The notes: generated by a model not told the origin, from the sequence alone. Positions 17,642-30,123 are shown, numbered from the stretch's first letter. The stretch is DNA of 64,000 bases from Mixta tenebrionis (GCF_006517625.1 NZ_VHQI01000002.1:111778-175777), one strand, 5' to 3'. A program made the numbers and translations.

Positions 17642-19309
17642 TCAGTGGTTTTTCTTCTGATACCACCATACGGCTTCCCAGGGACGCAGCATCATTTCGC
17701 CCGGCGCCGGTTTAGCATCGGAATAGTTGCTCATCAGTACCTCCCACTCTTCGCCGAAAGGCTCTTCCGGGTGCCACGCCTGCGCATCGCGGCTGAAGTT
17801 AGCCACCACGATTAAGGTTTCGCCTTCATGCTGGCGGCGATAGCACCACAGGTAAGCGTGCGCCGGCAGCAGATCGAGATAGTCGCCCCAGGTCAGGATC
17901 GGGTAGCGTTTACGCAGCTGAATGAGCTTTTGATAGGTATAGAAGATTGAATCGGGATCGGCGACGGCCGCTTCCGCATTAATGGTTTCGTAGTTACGGC
18001 TCATGCCGATCCACGGCGTGCCGTCGGTGAAGCCGGCGTTCTCGCTGGCGTCCCACTGCATCGGCGTGCGTCCGTTATCGCGCGATTTGCTGGCCAGAAT
18101 CGCCAGCAGGTTTTCGCTATCGCGCCCCTGGGTACGTAGCTCGGCGTACATGTTATGGCTTTCGATATCACGGTAATCAATGATGCGGGTAAAGCCCGGA
18201 TTGGTCATTCCCAGCTCTTCGCCCTGATAAATATAGGGCGTGCCCTGCATGCCATGCAGCACCAGCGCCAGCATTTTCGCCGAAGCAACGCGATATTCGC
18301 CATCGTCGCCCCAGCGCGACACTACGCGCGGCTGATCGTGATTGCACCAGAACAGCGCGTTCCAGGCGCGGTTGTACATTCCCTGCTGCCAGTGGGTAAA
18401 AATCTTCTTCTGCGCCACCAGATCCAGCGGCGTCAGCGTCCACTTCTGACCGTTGCGGAAATCCACCTCGACATGGTCAAAGCTGAACACCATCGACAGC
18501 TCGTCGCCCGCCAGCGAACCGTACTGCTGGCAGTGCTCCAGCGTGGCGGATGACATCTCGCCCACCGTCATCAGCTCGCGCGGCCGAAACACGTCACGGC
18601 TCATTTCACGCATATATTCATGAATGCGCGGGCCGTCGGTATAGAGACGCAGGCCGTCGCCGTCGGGATCGTCCGGGAAATCCTGATGTTTGGAAACCAG
18701 GTTCACCACGTCGAGCCGCAGCCCGTCGATGCCGCGATCGGCCCAGAAGTTAACGATCTGCTTCAGCTCGGCGCGCACGTTATCGTTTTCCCAGTTGAGA
18801 TCCGCCTGCTCCGGCGCCCAGAGGTGCATATAGTACTGATTGCTCTCCGGATGCCAGCGCCAGGCGGAGCCGCCAAATTTGGATTTCCAGTTATTCGGCG
18901 GTTCGGTTGGCGTGCCGTCCCGCCAGATATAGTAGTCGCGATAGGGGCTTTCCGGATTCAGCGATTCGTGAAACCAGTGATGCTGCGTAGAAGAGTGGTT
19001 AAACACCATATCGAGGATAACGCGCAGCCCGCGCTTGTGCGCCTGTTCAACCAGATGATCGAAATCGCTCATCGTGCCGAAAGCGGGATCGATGGCGGTA
19101 TAGTTCGCCACATCGTAGCCGTTATCAACCTGCGGTGAAATATAAAAGGGCGTCAGCCAGATGGCGTCAACTCCCAGCATTTTCAGGTAGTCCAGACGCT
19201 GAATCACACCGGCCAGGTCGCCTGTGCCACTACCGGTCGTATCCTGAAAACTTTTGGGATAGATTTGATAAATGACGCCGTTCTGCCACCATGGTGGAGT
19301 TTTATTCAT
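17642..19309 (-). CDS. treC: Trehalose-6-phosphate hydrolase TreC
   Basis: A 555-aa GH13 enzyme aligning along its length with E. coli TreC, which splits trehalose 6-phosphate into glucose and glucose 6-phosphate. Catalytic residues are Asp200 (GLRLDVVN), Glu251 (VGEMSS) and Asp325 (NHDQPR). A weak AGGAC site is 9 bases before the ATG. In E. coli the PTS permease gene treB lies directly upstream and treR beyond it. Here both are missing and a 500-bp gap follows, so trehalose import must be encoded elsewhere or lost. Confidence 0.95.
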   Translation of the reverse strand: MNKTPPWWQNGVIYQIYPKSFQDTTGSGTGDLAGVIQRLDYLKMLGVDAIWLTPFYISPQVDNGYDVANYTAIDPAFGTMSDFDHLVEQAHKRGLRVILDMVFNHSSTQHHWFHESLNPESPYRDYYIWRDGTPTEPPNNWKSKFGGSAWRWHPESNQYYMHLWAPEQADLNWENDNVRAELKQIVNFWADRGIDGLRLDVVNLVSKHQDFPDDPDGDGLRLYTDGPRIHEYMREMSRDVFRPRELMTVGEMSSATLEHCQQYGSLAGDELSMVFSFDHVEVDFRNGQKWTLTPLDLVAQKKIFTHWQQGMYNRAWNALFWCNHDQPRVVSRWGDDGEYRVASAKMLALVLHGMQGTPYIYQGEELGMTNPGFTRIIDYRDIESHNMYAELRTQGRDSENLLAILASKSRDNGRTPMQWDASENAGFTDGTPWIGMSRNYETINAEAAVADPDSIFYTYQKLIQLRKRYPILTWGDYLDLLPAHAYLWCYRRQHEGETLIVVANFSRDAQAWHPEEPFGEEWEVLMSNYSDAKPAPGEMMLRPWEAVWWYQKKNH

Positions 19310-19809
19310 TGCTCAGTCCTGATTGCTTATCGGGGCGAAAACCTCCGCCCGTTTTATCGAAAAAGTTTCTTTTTTTCTTCCACCATAAGGTTAGCTATTC
19401 CTTACGATTACCACACGCCGGAGAAAGCTGAATTCACCGAAAAAGCCACTTTTTGCCACCGGCGTCCGGGCAAAAAAGGCTGGCGCTTCATAAAGTAGCA
19501 ACGCCTCTGCGCCGCTCAGGGGCGCGGGTAAAAGTCTCTGTAGGGATGTTGCAAAAATTTTCCGCTGCCGCTGATTGCGCCATATTACGCCGCTTTTGCC
19601 GAGCATAAGCAGGCCGCAGCGGCGATAAAAAGCCTGTTTATGCCGCAAAAAAGGTTAAACCTTGCCTGGCGCGCGGGCTACGGGACGGGTAAAAAACGCG
19701 GGAAGATAACGGGGCGGCGGCAGCTAAGCGGCGGTTGAAGCAAGGATATGGCGCATCCAAGGCCGCGTCTTTAACAGGCTCGGCCTTGCGCATTTAGCAG
19801 GACAGACGC
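19310..19809. other. 500-bp gap between ridA and treC
   Basis: No gene is supported here. In E. coli the corresponding interval holds treB, treR and mgtA. I see no recognisable remnant of these. A minus-strand frame of 85 codons (19391-19648) has no ribosome site or family resemblance. A hairpin AAGGCCG/CGGCCTT (19759-19787) lies just past the ridA end and may serve as its terminator. Confidence 0.5.
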
Positions 19810-20196
19810 TTAGCGACGTACGGCAATCGCTTCAATTTCAATTTTTACATCTTTCGGCAAACGAGCTACTTCCACGCAGGAACGAGCCGGGAAGGGCGCG
19901 CCGTGCTCGCTGAAGAACGCTTCGTAGGTGGCGTTAACGGTGGCAAAGTCATTGAGATCTTTTACGAACACCGTGGTTTTCACGATATCGCTTACTTTCA
20001 GGCCGGCCGCTTCGACGATCGCCTGAACATTTTCCAGCGACTGACGCGCCTGCGCGGCAACGTCGTCAGCAACCGCGCCGGTTTTCGGATTCACCGGGAT
20101 CTGACCAGAGGTAATGATCATGCTGCCAAGATCCACGCCCTGTACGTACGGGCCGATAGCGGCTGGGGCATTTTCCGTGCTGATTTCGCGTGACAT
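19810..20196 (-). CDS. ridA: 2-iminobutanoate/2-iminopropanoate deaminase RidA
   Basis: A 128-aa YjgF/YER057c/UK114 family enzyme that hydrolyses reactive imine intermediates from PLP enzymes. It has the expected length and the catalytic Arg in the PARSCVEVARLPKD block (Arg105 by E. coli equivalence). Located next to pyrI as in E. coli. Confidence 0.97.
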   Translation of the reverse strand: MSREISTENAPAAIGPYVQGVDLGSMIITSGQIPVNPKTGAVADDVAAQARQSLENVQAIVEAAGLKVSDIVKTTVFVKDLNDFATVNATYEAFFSEHGAPFPARSCVEVARLPKDVKIEIEAIAVRR

Positions 20197-20276
20197 AGCT
20201 TCTCCTGATTAATGACCTGTTGCGGACGGGCGGTCTGCCCGCCGCTTCGCCTCCATTATAGGGAGACGAAAAGTGA

Positions 20277-20738
20277 TTACCAGTTTGCCAACACGACCTG
20301 GTGCGCAAATTCTTTCTCGCAATACTTGCATTTAAGCAGTACGGATTGATCGCGCTTTCTTACCTTAAAGCTGGAACAGACCGGCTCGCTGCGGCTGATA
20401 CAGTTGCTGTTGGGGCAGATCAGTACGCGTTCGATGCGATCCGGCAGTGTCGGCACGATCTTGGCTACCACCTGGTAATCGTCGATGCGGTTAACCGTGG
20501 CGTGCGGCGCATAAACCGCCAGCTGATTGACCTGGTCTTCGGTTAAGAACGTATTTTCGATTTTAATCAGATCTTTGCGTCCCAGCGCGCCGGAGGGCAG
20601 GTTAAGACCGATAGTGATGCGCTGATCGGTTTCCGTCAGGCGGAACAGCGTCAAAAGTTTAAAGCCTATCTGTGCCGGAATATGGTCGATTACCGTACCG
20701 CGCTTGATCGCTTCTACCTGTAATTTACTTTGCATCAT
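20277..20738 (-). CDS. pyrI: Aspartate carbamoyltransferase regulatory chain
   Basis: The 153-aa regulatory subunit binds ATP/CTP in its N-terminal domain and the catalytic chain through a C-terminal zinc domain. The four zinc cysteines are at 108, 113, 137 and 140 (CPNSNC and CKYC). It begins 10 bases after pyrB ends, forming the pyrBI operon. Confidence 0.97.
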   Translation of the reverse strand: MMQSKLQVEAIKRGTVIDHIPAQIGFKLLTLFRLTETDQRITIGLNLPSGALGRKDLIKIENTFLTEDQVNQLAVYAPHATVNRIDDYQVVAKIVPTLPDRIERVLICPNSNCISRSEPVCSSFKVRKRDQSVLLKCKYCEKEFAHQVVLANW

Positions 20739-20748
20739 TTTCTCCTCC

Positions 20749-21681
20749 TTACAGAACCGGATCGCTGTTCAGTACCAGCGCCAGAAGCGCCTGACGCGCA
20801 TAAATGCCGTTGCCGGCCTGCTGGAAATACCAGGCGTAGGGCGTTTTATCCACGTCGGTAGTGATTTCGTCCACGCGCGGCAGCGGATGCAGTACCTTCA
20901 TATTGTCGCGCGCGCCCTGCAGGCTGGCGGCGCGCAGCACGAACTGCGCTTTGACGTTGGCATATTCGGAAGGATCGAGGCGCTCTTTCTGTACGCGCGT
21001 CATATACAGGATATCCACCTGGGGTATCACCTCTTCGATGCTGTCGTGACGGCTCCACGCAATCCCCTGCTCATCCAGCATATCGGTAAGGTAGCTGGGC
21101 ATCGCCAGCGCCTCAGGCGCGATAAAGAAGAAGCGGTTACCGTCGAATTTCGCCAGCGCCTGGGTTAGCGAGTGCACGGTGCGGCCATATTTCAGGTCGC
21201 CTACCATCGCCACGTTAAGGTTGCTGAGGCGGCCCTGGGTCTCCTGAATGGTAAACAGATCGAGCAGCGTCTGGGTCGGATGCTGGTTCGCGCCGTCGCC
21301 GGCGTTCAGCACCGGAATATTGCCGGAAAATTCGGTAGCGAGACGGGCGGCGCCTTCCTGCGGGTGGCGCATCACAATGGCGTCAACGTAGGTGCTGACC
21401 ACCGAGATGGTATCGGCCAGCGTTTCGCCTTTTTTGCCCAGCGAGGTATTGCTGCTGTCGGAAAAGCCGACCACCGACGCGCCCAGGCGATGAATCGCCG
21501 TTTCAAAGGAGAGGCGGGTACGCGTTGAAGCTTCGAAGAAGCAGCTGGCGATAACCTTATGCTTCAGCAGCTCCGGCTGCGGATTGGCCTTCAGGCTGGC
21601 CGCCGTATGCAGCACCAGCTCCAGCTCCTCGCGGCTGAGATCGTTAATCGAGATAATATGCTTGTGATACAGCGGGTTCAT
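20749..21681 (-). CDS. pyrB: Aspartate carbamoyltransferase catalytic chain
   Basis: The 310-aa catalytic subunit makes carbamoyl-aspartate in pyrimidine synthesis. It has the carbamoyl-phosphate-binding STRTRLSFE motif and the HPLPRVDEI segment. The start at 21681 ([10 protein letters not shown]) has AGGAGA 7-8 bases upstream. The longer frame begins inside the leader region. Controlled by the pyrL leader/attenuator immediately upstream. Confidence 0.97.
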   Translation of the reverse strand: MNPLYHKHIISINDLSREELELVLHTAASLKANPQPELLKHKVIASCFFEASTRTRLSFETAIHRLGASVVGFSDSSNTSLGKKGETLADTISVVSTYVDAIVMRHPQEGAARLATEFSGNIPVLNAGDGANQHPTQTLLDLFTIQETQGRLSNLNVAMVGDLKYGRTVHSLTQALAKFDGNRFFFIAPEALAMPSYLTDMLDEQGIAWSRHDSIEEVIPQVDILYMTRVQKERLDPSEYANVKAQFVLRAASLQGARDNMKVLHPLPRVDEITTDVDKTPYAWYFQQAGNGIYARQALLALVLNSDPVL

Positions 21682-21694
21682 GCGTCGCTCTCCT

Positions 21695-21835
21695 TTAGGC
21701 ATGCCGGATTAAGGACGAAAAAAAAGCCCCTGCAATGAGGGGCTTTCTTACGATCGGTAACTGACGGAAGGAAACGGGCGCTACGCCTGTATTCAGGCAC
21801 AGAAAAGCGCTAGGTATTTTACTGCTCAGCTGCAT
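21695..21835 (-). CDS. pyrL: pyrBI leader peptide PyrL
   Basis: A 46-codon frame begins at ATG 21835, just after GGGAGGATCT, and ends with TAA 13 bases before pyrB. It runs through the whole attenuator hairpin. In E. coli, ribosomes translating the 44-aa PyrL into this hairpin prevent termination when UTP is low. The sequence differs from the E. coli peptide except around the hairpin (GAFF), which is usual because RNA structure is what matters. The call rests on position, ribosome site and overlap with the terminator. Confidence 0.8.
   Translation of the reverse strand: MQLSSKIPSAFLCLNTGVAPVSFRQLPIVRKPLIAGAFFSSLIRHA
21720..21746 (-). terminator. pyrBI attenuator
   Basis: On the minus strand the stem AAAGCCCC/GGGGCTTT with an 8-nt loop is followed by a long T-run. 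It lies inside pyrL and 40 bases before pyrB: the UTP-sensitive attenuator. A pyrimidine-rich stretch (CCCGTTTCCTTCC, minus strand) upstream is a likely pause site. Confidence 0.9.
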
Positions 21836-21860
21836 AGATCCTCCCGGCAAATTGTCGGGC

Positions 21861-21888
21861 ATTATACGCATTCAGTTCACGGCTTCAA
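21861..21888 (-). promoter_or_regulatory. pyrLBI promoter
   Basis: On the minus strand TTGAAG and a perfect TATAAT are separated by 16 bases. The -10 ends 25 bases before the pyrL start. Confidence 0.75.
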
Positions 21889-21918
21889 GCAAAAAAACGC
21901 GCCGGTTAATCGTTTGCG

Positions 21919-22938
21919 CTACGCCTGTTCCACCGGTTTCGCCAGCGTGGCGATCATCACCGCCTTAATGGTATGCAGCCGGTTTTCCGCCTGATCGAAC
22001 ACGATGCTGTGCTCCGATTCAAAGACTTCATCGGTTACTTCCATACCGCCGTGCAGCTGGTACTGTTCAGCCATCTGCTTGCCGAGCGTGGTTTGATCGT
22101 CGTGCAGCGCCGGCAGGCAGTGCAGGAATTTCACCTGCGGATTGCCGGTAAGCTGCAGCATCGCCATATTCACCTGGTAATCGCGCAGCAGGGCGATGCG
22201 CTCCTGCCAGCGCTCTTTCGCCTCACCCATGGAGACCCAGACGTCGGTATAGATAAAATCGGCCTGGCGCACGCCTGCGGCAATATCTTCCGTCAGGGTA
22301 ATGCGCCCGCCGTTCTGGCTGGCGACCGCCTGGCATTCCGCCACCAGGCTCTCATCCGGCCAGCAGCTTTTCGGCGCCACCAGGCGCAGATCGAGGCCCG
22401 TCAGCGCGGCGGCTTCCATCATGCTGTTGCCCATATTGTTGCGTGCGTCGCCGACGTAGGCCAGCGTCATCGCCCGCAGCGATTTTTCCGGCAGATGCTC
22501 CTGCATCGTCAGCAGATCGGCCAGCAGCTGCGTAGGGTGAAACTCATCGGTCAGGCCGTTCCACACCGGCACGCCCGCGTACTGCGCCAGCGTTTCCACT
22601 ACCGCCTGGCCGTAACCGCGGTACTGGATGCCGTCATAGATGCGCCCCAGCACGCGAGCGGTATCTTTAATCGATTCCTTATGGCCGATCTGGCTGCCGC
22701 TGGGGCCAAGGTAAGTGACGCGCGCGCCCTGGTCATACGCGGCAACTTCGAAAGAGCATCGGGTGCGTGTCGACTCTTTTTCGAAGATGAGCGCAATATT
22801 TTTACCGCGCAGCTGCGGAACTTCATCGCCATTTTTTTTCGCAATTTTTAATTCAGCGGCGAGCGCCAGCAGCGCATTGATTTCTGCCGGGGTGAAATCG
22901 AGCAGCCTGAGAAAATGGCGTTGATAGAACTGGCTCAT
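21919..22938 (-). CDS. argF: Ornithine carbamoyltransferase
   Basis: A 339-aa enzyme making citrulline in arginine synthesis. It has the carbamoyl-phosphate motif STRTRCSFE, the HPTQLLADL block and the HCLPALHD ornithine-site motif. It corresponds to the E. coli argI gene position next to rraB. ARG boxes lie directly upstream, so ArgR repression is expected. Confidence 0.97.
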   Translation of the reverse strand: MSQFYQRHFLRLLDFTPAEINALLALAAELKIAKKNGDEVPQLRGKNIALIFEKESTRTRCSFEVAAYDQGARVTYLGPSGSQIGHKESIKDTARVLGRIYDGIQYRGYGQAVVETLAQYAGVPVWNGLTDEFHPTQLLADLLTMQEHLPEKSLRAMTLAYVGDARNNMGNSMMEAAALTGLDLRLVAPKSCWPDESLVAECQAVASQNGGRITLTEDIAAGVRQADFIYTDVWVSMGEAKERWQERIALLRDYQVNMAMLQLTGNPQVKFLHCLPALHDDQTTLGKQMAEQYQLHGGMEVTDEVFESEHSIVFDQAENRLHTIKAVMIATLAKPVEQA

Positions 22939-22963
22939 GCAGCACTCCTTGTCTGTTGATGAA

Positions 22964-22998
22964 TGAATTTAAATTCAATTTAAACGTATGAATATTCA
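22964..22998 (-). promoter_or_regulatory. Paired ARG boxes upstream of argF
   Basis: TGAATTTAAATTCA (22964-22977) is a perfect match to the ArgR half-site palindrome. CGTATGAATATTCA (22985-22998) has a perfect right half and a weaker left half. Centres are 21 bases apart, the standard ArgR hexamer spacing. Confidence 0.88.
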
Positions 22999-23099
22999 TT
23001 TTCAACCCCAGGTACAATAAACTTTCGCTTTTGTGTAGTGGCGCGAACGGCAGTGTGGGAAAATAATCACAATGTTTGCCACATACTGAGGAACCCATC

Positions 23100-23519
23100 A
23101 TGGCATATGAAGAATTGCTGGAAGAGCAGCGCGAAGAGACCAGAGCGATTGTTGAAGAGCTGCTGGAGGATGGCAGCGATCCTGATGCGCTTTATACCAT
23201 TGAGCATCATCTCTCCTGCGACAGCTTCGACGCGCTGGAAAAAGCGGCGGTAGATGCCTTTAAGCTGGGTTATGAAGTGACCGAGCCGGAAGAGCTGGAG
23301 CTGGAGGATGGCACCACGGTGATGTGCGTGGATATCCTGAGCGAGCTGGCGCTCAATGTCGATCTGATTGACGCGCAGGTTGAACAGCTGGTTAATCTGG
23401 CGGGCAAACACAACGTTGATTATGACGGCTGGGGCACCTACTTCGAAGATCCGGACGGCGAGGACGAGGATGAAGAGGGCGACTACCTGGACGCCGATGA
23501 CGATGGCGTTCGCCACTAA
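23100..23519 (+). CDS. rraB: RNase E regulator RraB
   Basis: A 139-aa acidic protein matching E. coli RraB (YjgD), which binds and inhibits RNase E. The conserved [19 protein letters not shown] block and acidic C-terminus DDDGVRH are present. The start at 23100 has GAGGAA 8 bases upstream; an 8-codon upstream extension is not conserved. Divergent from argF, as in E. coli. Confidence 0.96.
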   Translation: MAYEELLEEQREETRAIVEELLEDGSDPDALYTIEHHLSCDSFDALEKAAVDAFKLGYEVTEPEELELEDGTTVMCVDILSELALNVDLIDAQVEQLVNLAGKHNVDYDGWGTYFEDPDGEDEDEEGDYLDADDDGVRH

Positions 23520-23587
23520 TTTGCCGCTTCTTTCCTGATTAATCCGGCGCGCTGTGGATGCGGCGCGCTTTTAACCGTAGCTATGCC

Positions 23588-24361
23588 ATGAATTACGCCG
23601 ATCTGCTTGCTCCCATTCATCAGTTTCTGCACTGCCGCACGCCTCAGCTCTGGCTTGATGAGGCGCGTAAAGCGCAACATCTCCCGCTGTTGCTCACCGA
23701 TCATATGATTTGCGAACTCAAGGCGGCCCAGACCGCGACCTGGCTGATCCGTAAGTATGTGGCGGATAAGCCGAGCGGCGACGCGATACTCGCCTGGCTC
23801 CAGCCCTATGAAGCTTTTATTTACCGTGAAGATCGCGACAGCGGCTTTATCGAAGCGCATAAAAGTCTGTCGAAGCGCATTATCGCCCGCAACGATATCC
23901 CGTGGGGCGATGAGCTGCTGGATAAAATGGTGCTGCTGATTAAAGAAGAGCTGCACCATTTTTATCAGGTGTGGGAGATTATGCAGGCGCGCGGCATCCC
24001 ATATCGGAAAATCAGCGCCAGCCGCTACGCCAAAGGTTTGATGCGTGAAGTGACCACCCATGAGCCGCTGACGCTGGTGGATAAGCTGATTTGCGGCGCT
24101 TATATTGAGGCGCGCTCCTGCGAGCGCTTTGCCAGCCTGGCGCCTTATCTGGATGAGGAACTGGCGAAATTTTATCTGTCGCTGCTGCGCTCCGAGGCGC
24201 GCCACTATCAGGATTATCTGGCGCTGGCGGCGCGCATTGCTCCCTTTGATATCAGCGCGCGCGTGCGTCTTATCGGCGCAACGGAAGCGCGCCTGATCCA
24301 GGAGCCGGATCACGAACTGCGCTTCCACAGCGGCGTGCCCGCCTGGCGGCTGACCCAGTAA
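23588..24361 (+). CDS. miaE: tRNA 2-methylthio-N6-isopentenyl-adenosine hydroxylase
   Basis: A 257-aa non-haem di-iron enzyme that hydroxylates ms2i6A37 of tRNAs to ms2io6A. The Salmonella protein is very similar (NLPLLLTDH-type, CELKAAQTA and KYVADK blocks). Di-iron ligands lie in the EELHHFYQV, EARSCERF and SEARHYQ helices. It is absent from E. coli K-12 but in the same place in Salmonella, after rraB. The start MNYADLL is chosen from the family; there is no clear ribosome site. Confidence 0.95.
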   Translation: MNYADLLAPIHQFLHCRTPQLWLDEARKAQHLPLLLTDHMICELKAAQTATWLIRKYVADKPSGDAILAWLQPYEAFIYREDRDSGFIEAHKSLSKRIIARNDIPWGDELLDKMVLLIKEELHHFYQVWEIMQARGIPYRKISASRYAKGLMREVTTHEPLTLVDKLICGAYIEARSCERFASLAPYLDEELAKFYLSLLRSEARHYQDYLALAARIAPFDISARVRLIGATEARLIQEPDHELRFHSGVPAWRLTQ

Positions 24362-24420
24362 AAAGCGCGCAACCTCTCGCCCGCGCCAGCGCGATGCCCG
24401 ACAGCAGGCGAGCAGGTCTC

Positions 24421-24924
24421 TTACAGCGTCTTTAACATGGTTACTTCACAATCAACGTGGCCGGTGCAGCCCAGCGGGCCATCGATATGCTGAAAGCCCA
24501 GCTTCTCATACAGCCGGATTGCCTGGGTCAGGCTGGCGGTAGTTTCCAGATAACAGCGCTTAAAGCCACGCTCACGGGCAAAATCAAACGCCTGTAGCGC
24601 CAGCCGCCAGGCCAGCCCGCGCCCGCGCAGCTGCGGCATAAAATACATTTTTTGCAGTTCACAGATATCAGGCGCGCTGCACTGCAGCGGCGCAATGCCG
24701 CCGCCGCCAACGATTCTGCCCTCCAGCTCCACTACCCAATAGGCGCTGTTCGCTTCGCTATACAGCTCAAACAGACGGTCAAGGTTAGGATCGGCAACGG
24801 TATAGCCCTTATCGGCGGTCAGGCCGAACTCTGCCGATACGTGGCGGATAACCTGGGCAACAAAGGGATTATCCGCCTCGCGGATAGGGCGAATGCGCAG
24901 CGAAGTGTCGGTGGCGATAGTCAT
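24421..24924 (-). CDS. yjgM: GNAT-family acetyltransferase YjgM
   Basis: A 167-aa GNAT protein, the same length as E. coli YjgM, with [18 protein letters not shown] and the acetyl-CoA loop [10 protein letters not shown]. The C-terminus [13 protein letters not shown] is family-specific. The substrate is not established. The start at 24924 fits the family; an upstream extension of 14 codons is unlikely. Confidence 0.92.
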   Translation of the reverse strand: MTIATDTSLRIRPIREADNPFVAQVIRHVSAEFGLTADKGYTVADPNLDRLFELYSEANSAYWVVELEGRIVGGGGIAPLQCSAPDICELQKMYFMPQLRGRGLAWRLALQAFDFARERGFKRCYLETTASLTQAIRLYEKLGFQHIDGPLGCTGHVDCEVTMLKTL

Positions 24925-25086
24925 ACGTCTGGCCTGGGTCGAGAAACGAAAACAGTGTAATAACATCGCTGACCGGGGGATGCAATCTCTGCGGCATTGA
25001 GAAAAATTCAGCGGCTGCGTAATCAGTGAAAAGCTTTGCCGTTAAGCGCAAATAGAGCGTAATGCGGCTACCGCCGTGCGCCGGGC

Positions 25087-25121
25087 AAAAAAATACCCCG
25101 TCGGCGAATGCTGACGGGGTA
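25087..25121 (-). terminator. Terminator of valS
   Basis: On the minus strand TACCCCGTC/GACGGGGTA with a 10-nt loop is followed by seven T's, 40 bases past the valS stop. Confidence 0.92.
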
Positions 25122-25160
25122 GGGAAGCAAGCCGGCCGGTAGCGGCAAAAAGCGTGGCGA

Positions 25161-28016
25161 TTACAGCGCGGCGATCACGCCCTGCTGCTCGATCAGCTTA
25201 GCTTTGCCCTGCTCCAGCTCGGCCATGCGGGCGCGCTCTTTCGCTACTACCGCTTCCGGCGCGCGGGCGACGAAAGATTCATTGCCCAGACGCGACTCAA
25301 TTTTTTCCATCTCGGCTTCGACTTTCGCCAGCTCTTTCGCCAGACGCTCCAGCTCCGCCGCTTTATCCACCAGACCTGCCATCGGGATCAGCAGCTCGGC
25401 GCCGTCCACCAGTTTGGTCACCGAGAGCGGGCCTTTATCGCCCTGCGGCAGCAGCGTAATCTCGCTCAGACGCGCCATCGCCTGCAGGAAACTGCGGTTT
25501 TCGTTTACGCGCCGCTGCGCATCAACGCTGGCGCCGCGCAGCAACAGCTCCAGCGGCTTGCCCGGAGAGATATTCATCTCGGCGCGAATATTACGCACCG
25601 CGACAATCGCCTGCTTCAGCCATTCGGTATCCGCCAGCGCCGCCTCATCCAGCTGTGCTGCATCGTAGGCCGGGAAAGGCTGCAGCATAATGGTATCGGC
25701 GCTGATGTTCTTCAGCACCTTCACGCGCTGCCAGATGGTTTCGGTAATAAACGGAATAATCGGGTGCGCCAGACGCAGCAGCGCCTCCAGCACCGTTACC
25801 AGCGTATGACGCGTGCCGCGCAGCTCCGCTTCAGAGCCGTTATGCATCACCGGCTTGGTCAGCTCCAGATACCAGTCGCAGAACTGGTTCCAGGTGAACT
25901 CATACAGGATATTGGCGGCGATATCAAAGCGATAGCTGTCCAGCGCTTCGCGATAGGCTTTCACCGTATTATTGAACTCCGCCAGAATCCAGCGATCCGC
26001 CAGCGACAGCGTCATATCGCCGCCGTTCTGCCCGCAGTCCCGATCTTCGGTATTCATCAGCACGAAGCGGCTGGCGTTCCACAGCTTATTACAGAAATTG
26101 CGGTAGCCTTCCAGGCGCTTCATATCCCAGTTGATATCGCGTCCGGTTGAAGCCAGCGCCGCCAGGGTAAAGCGCAGCGCGTCGGTGCCCGCCGGTTCGA
26201 TGCCGTTCGGGAACTGCTTCTCGGTGCGCTTGCGGATTTTTTCCGCCAGCTGCGGCTGCATCATATTGCCGGTGCGTTTTTCCAGCAGCGCCTCAAGGGT
26301 AATGCCATCCACCATATCCAGCGGATCGATCACGTTGCCCTTTGATTTCGACATCTTCTGGCCTTCCTCATCGCGGATCAAACCGGTCATATAGACGGTT
26401 TTAAACGGCACCTGCCGCTTGCCGTTCTCATCCTTAATGAAGTGCATGGTCAGCATAATCATGCGCGCGATCCAGAAGAAGATAATATCGAAGCCGCTCA
26501 CCAGCACGCTGGTGGGATGGAAAGTGCGCAACGCTTCGGTATTCTCCGGCCAGCCGAGGGTAGAGAAGGTCCAGAGGCCGGATGAGAACCAGGTATCCAG
26601 CACGTCATCGTCCTGACGCAGCGTTACGCCGGCGTCAAGCTGGTTTTCCGCGCGCACTTCTTCTTCGCTGCGGCCCACGTAGACATTGCCTTCGGCGTCA
26701 TACCACGCCGGAATACGATGGCCCCACCAGAGCTGGCGAGAGATACACCAGTCCTGAATATCGCGCATCCAGGAGAAATACATATTTTCGTACTGTTTCG
26801 GCACAAACTGGATATCGCCGTTTTCTACCGCTTCCACCGCCACTTTCGCCAGCGGGGCGGTGCGTACGTACCACTGATCGGTCAGCATCGGTTCGATCAC
26901 CACGCCGCCGCGATCGCCATAGGGCACGGTCAGATCGTGCGGTTTAACCTCTTCCAGCAGGCCCAGCTCGTCCACCGCGGCAACCATCGCCTTACGCGCG
27001 GCGAAACGCTCCAGCTTCTGGAACTGCGCCGGCAGCGCGGTGCTGTAAACGTCGGTTTCTTCACCGTTGGTATCATAAACCTGCGCGCTTTCACGAATAT
27101 CGCCGTCAAAGGTCAGGATATTGATCATCGGCAGCTTGTGGCGGCGGCCCACTTCATAGTCGTTGAAATCGTGCGCCGGGGTGATCTTCACGCAGCCGGT
27201 GCCTTTTTCCATATCGGCGTGCTCGTCGCCCACGATCGGAATGCGGCGGTTAACCAGCGGCAGCAGAACAAATTTACCGATCAGATCCTTATAGCGCGGA
27301 TCTTCCGGGTTGACCGCTACGCCGGTATCGCCCAGCAGGGTTTCCGGACGGGTAGTGGCGACCACCAAATACTCTTTGCCGTCAGCGGTTTTCGCGCCGT
27401 CCGCCAGCGGATAGCGGATATGCCACATAGATCCTTTGGTCTCGCGGTTTTCCACTTCCAGATCGGAAATCGCGGTGCGCAGTTTCGGATCCCAGTTCAC
27501 CAGGCGTTTGCCGCGGTAAATCAGATTCTCTTTATAGAGGCGCACAAACACCTCTTTCACCGCGTTGGAGAGGCCCTCATCCATGGTGAAGCGTTCGCGC
27601 TCCCAGTCCACGGAGTTGCCGAGGCGGCGCATCTGACGGGTAATGGTGCCGCCGGATTCCGCTTTCCACTGCCACACCTTCTCAATAAAGGCATCGCGGC
27701 CGTAATCCTGGCGGGTTTTGCCCTCTTCGGCGGCCATTTTACGTTCCACCACCATCTGGGTAGCGATACCGGCATGGTCGGTGCCCACCTGCCACAGCGT
27801 GTTTTTACCCTGCATACGCTGGTAGCGCACCATGGTATCCATGATGGTTTGCTGGAAGGCATGACCCATATGCAAGCTACCGGTAACGTTCGGCGGCGGG
27901 ATCATGATGCAGAAGCTCTCCTGGCTGGCATCGCCATTCGGTTTAAAGTAGCCCTGCTTTTCCCAGTGCTCGTAAAGCGGTTGTTCGATCTCTTGCGGAT
28001 TATATGTCTTTTCCAT
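25161..28016 (-). CDS. valS: Valyl-tRNA synthetase
   Basis: A 951-aa class I synthetase, the same length as in E. coli. The HIGH-type motif is [12 protein letters not shown] (41-52) and the KMSKS loop KMSKSKGN is near residue 554. The C-terminal coiled coil (residues about 880-951) is present. holC ends five bases upstream, so holC-valS are cotranscribed. Confidence 0.99.
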   Translation of the reverse strand: MEKTYNPQEIEQPLYEHWEKQGYFKPNGDASQESFCIMIPPPNVTGSLHMGHAFQQTIMDTMVRYQRMQGKNTLWQVGTDHAGIATQMVVERKMAAEEGKTRQDYGRDAFIEKVWQWKAESGGTITRQMRRLGNSVDWERERFTMDEGLSNAVKEVFVRLYKENLIYRGKRLVNWDPKLRTAISDLEVENRETKGSMWHIRYPLADGAKTADGKEYLVVATTRPETLLGDTGVAVNPEDPRYKDLIGKFVLLPLVNRRIPIVGDEHADMEKGTGCVKITPAHDFNDYEVGRRHKLPMINILTFDGDIRESAQVYDTNGEETDVYSTALPAQFQKLERFAARKAMVAAVDELGLLEEVKPHDLTVPYGDRGGVVIEPMLTDQWYVRTAPLAKVAVEAVENGDIQFVPKQYENMYFSWMRDIQDWCISRQLWWGHRIPAWYDAEGNVYVGRSEEEVRAENQLDAGVTLRQDDDVLDTWFSSGLWTFSTLGWPENTEALRTFHPTSVLVSGFDIIFFWIARMIMLTMHFIKDENGKRQVPFKTVYMTGLIRDEEGQKMSKSKGNVIDPLDMVDGITLEALLEKRTGNMMQPQLAEKIRKRTEKQFPNGIEPAGTDALRFTLAALASTGRDINWDMKRLEGYRNFCNKLWNASRFVLMNTEDRDCGQNGGDMTLSLADRWILAEFNNTVKAYREALDSYRFDIAANILYEFTWNQFCDWYLELTKPVMHNGSEAELRGTRHTLVTVLEALLRLAHPIIPFITETIWQRVKVLKNISADTIMLQPFPAYDAAQLDEAALADTEWLKQAIVAVRNIRAEMNISPGKPLELLLRGASVDAQRRVNENRSFLQAMARLSEITLLPQGDKGPLSVTKLVDGAELLIPMAGLVDKAAELERLAKELAKVEAEMEKIESRLGNESFVARAPEAVVAKERARMAELEQGKAKLIEQQGVIAAL

Positions 28017-28021
28017 TTCTG

Positions 28022-28480
28022 CTATGTCGTTTGCGGCTGTGGCGGGGTTGCCGTATTCAAGTGGAAGCCGACGCTGCGATAGGCTTTATAGCGTTCACGC
28101 GCCTGCTGTTTCAAAGATTCTTCATAAGGGACGAAGTCTATCACTTCATGGAAAGCGGTGGCAAAATCTGCAAACTGCGGCAGCAGGCTAATCAGCAGAT
28201 CGCGCGGCGCATTGCCGCGACGCTGCGGCCAGGCCAGCTCCACCGGCGCGCCATATTTCGGGCCTTCGCCGGCCAGATTATGCGGCACAAAGGCTTGCGC
28301 CGGGCGCTGCCACAGGGCTTCATCCAGCCGCACGGCCTGCTGTTCATCTTCACAGGCTATCAGCACGCGCTTGCCTTCGCGCCAGCGCAGCTCCGCTAAA
28401 TCGCAGACCAGCGCCTCGACCGCGCTCAGGCCGTCCGTCTGCGCATCGGTTTCCAGAAGATAGAAAGTGGCCTTTTTCAT
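28022..28480 (-). CDS. holC: DNA polymerase III chi subunit
   Basis: A 152-aa clamp-loader accessory protein that links the polymerase to SSB. E. coli chi is 147 aa and shares the MKxATFYLL start and the [18 protein letters not shown] and [11 protein letters not shown] blocks. The start at 28480 gives the usual N-terminus. It lies between pepA and valS as in E. coli. Confidence 0.96.
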   Translation of the reverse strand: MKKATFYLLETDAQTDGLSAVEALVCDLAELRWREGKRVLIACEDEQQAVRLDEALWQRPAQAFVPHNLAGEGPKYGAPVELAWPQRRGNAPRDLLISLLPQFADFATAFHEVIDFVPYEESLKQQARERYKAYRSVGFHLNTATPPQPQTT

Positions 28481-28599
28481 GATGTATGCCTGTCGGCGTA
28501 TGGCGCGTTGCCAGACGCTGAATAGTAATAGGTTCAGTAGTGAAGCATCCGGGCACCGCCGCTGCGCCCGTAGGACGACGGCGTCCGGGTTAAACAAGC

Positions 28600-30123
<1,524 letters not shown>

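Noticed and set aside
19391..19648. 85-codon minus-strand frame between ridA and treC
   Set aside because: No ribosome site, no family resemblance, odd composition; probably a chance frame.
26718..28082. 454-codon open frame antisense to valS
   Set aside because: Shadow of valS; no start signals or recognisable motifs.
28549..28589. REP-like palindrome between pepA and holC
   Set aside because: A GC-rich imperfect stem with CCGG motifs is present, but the match to REP consensus is too loose to call.
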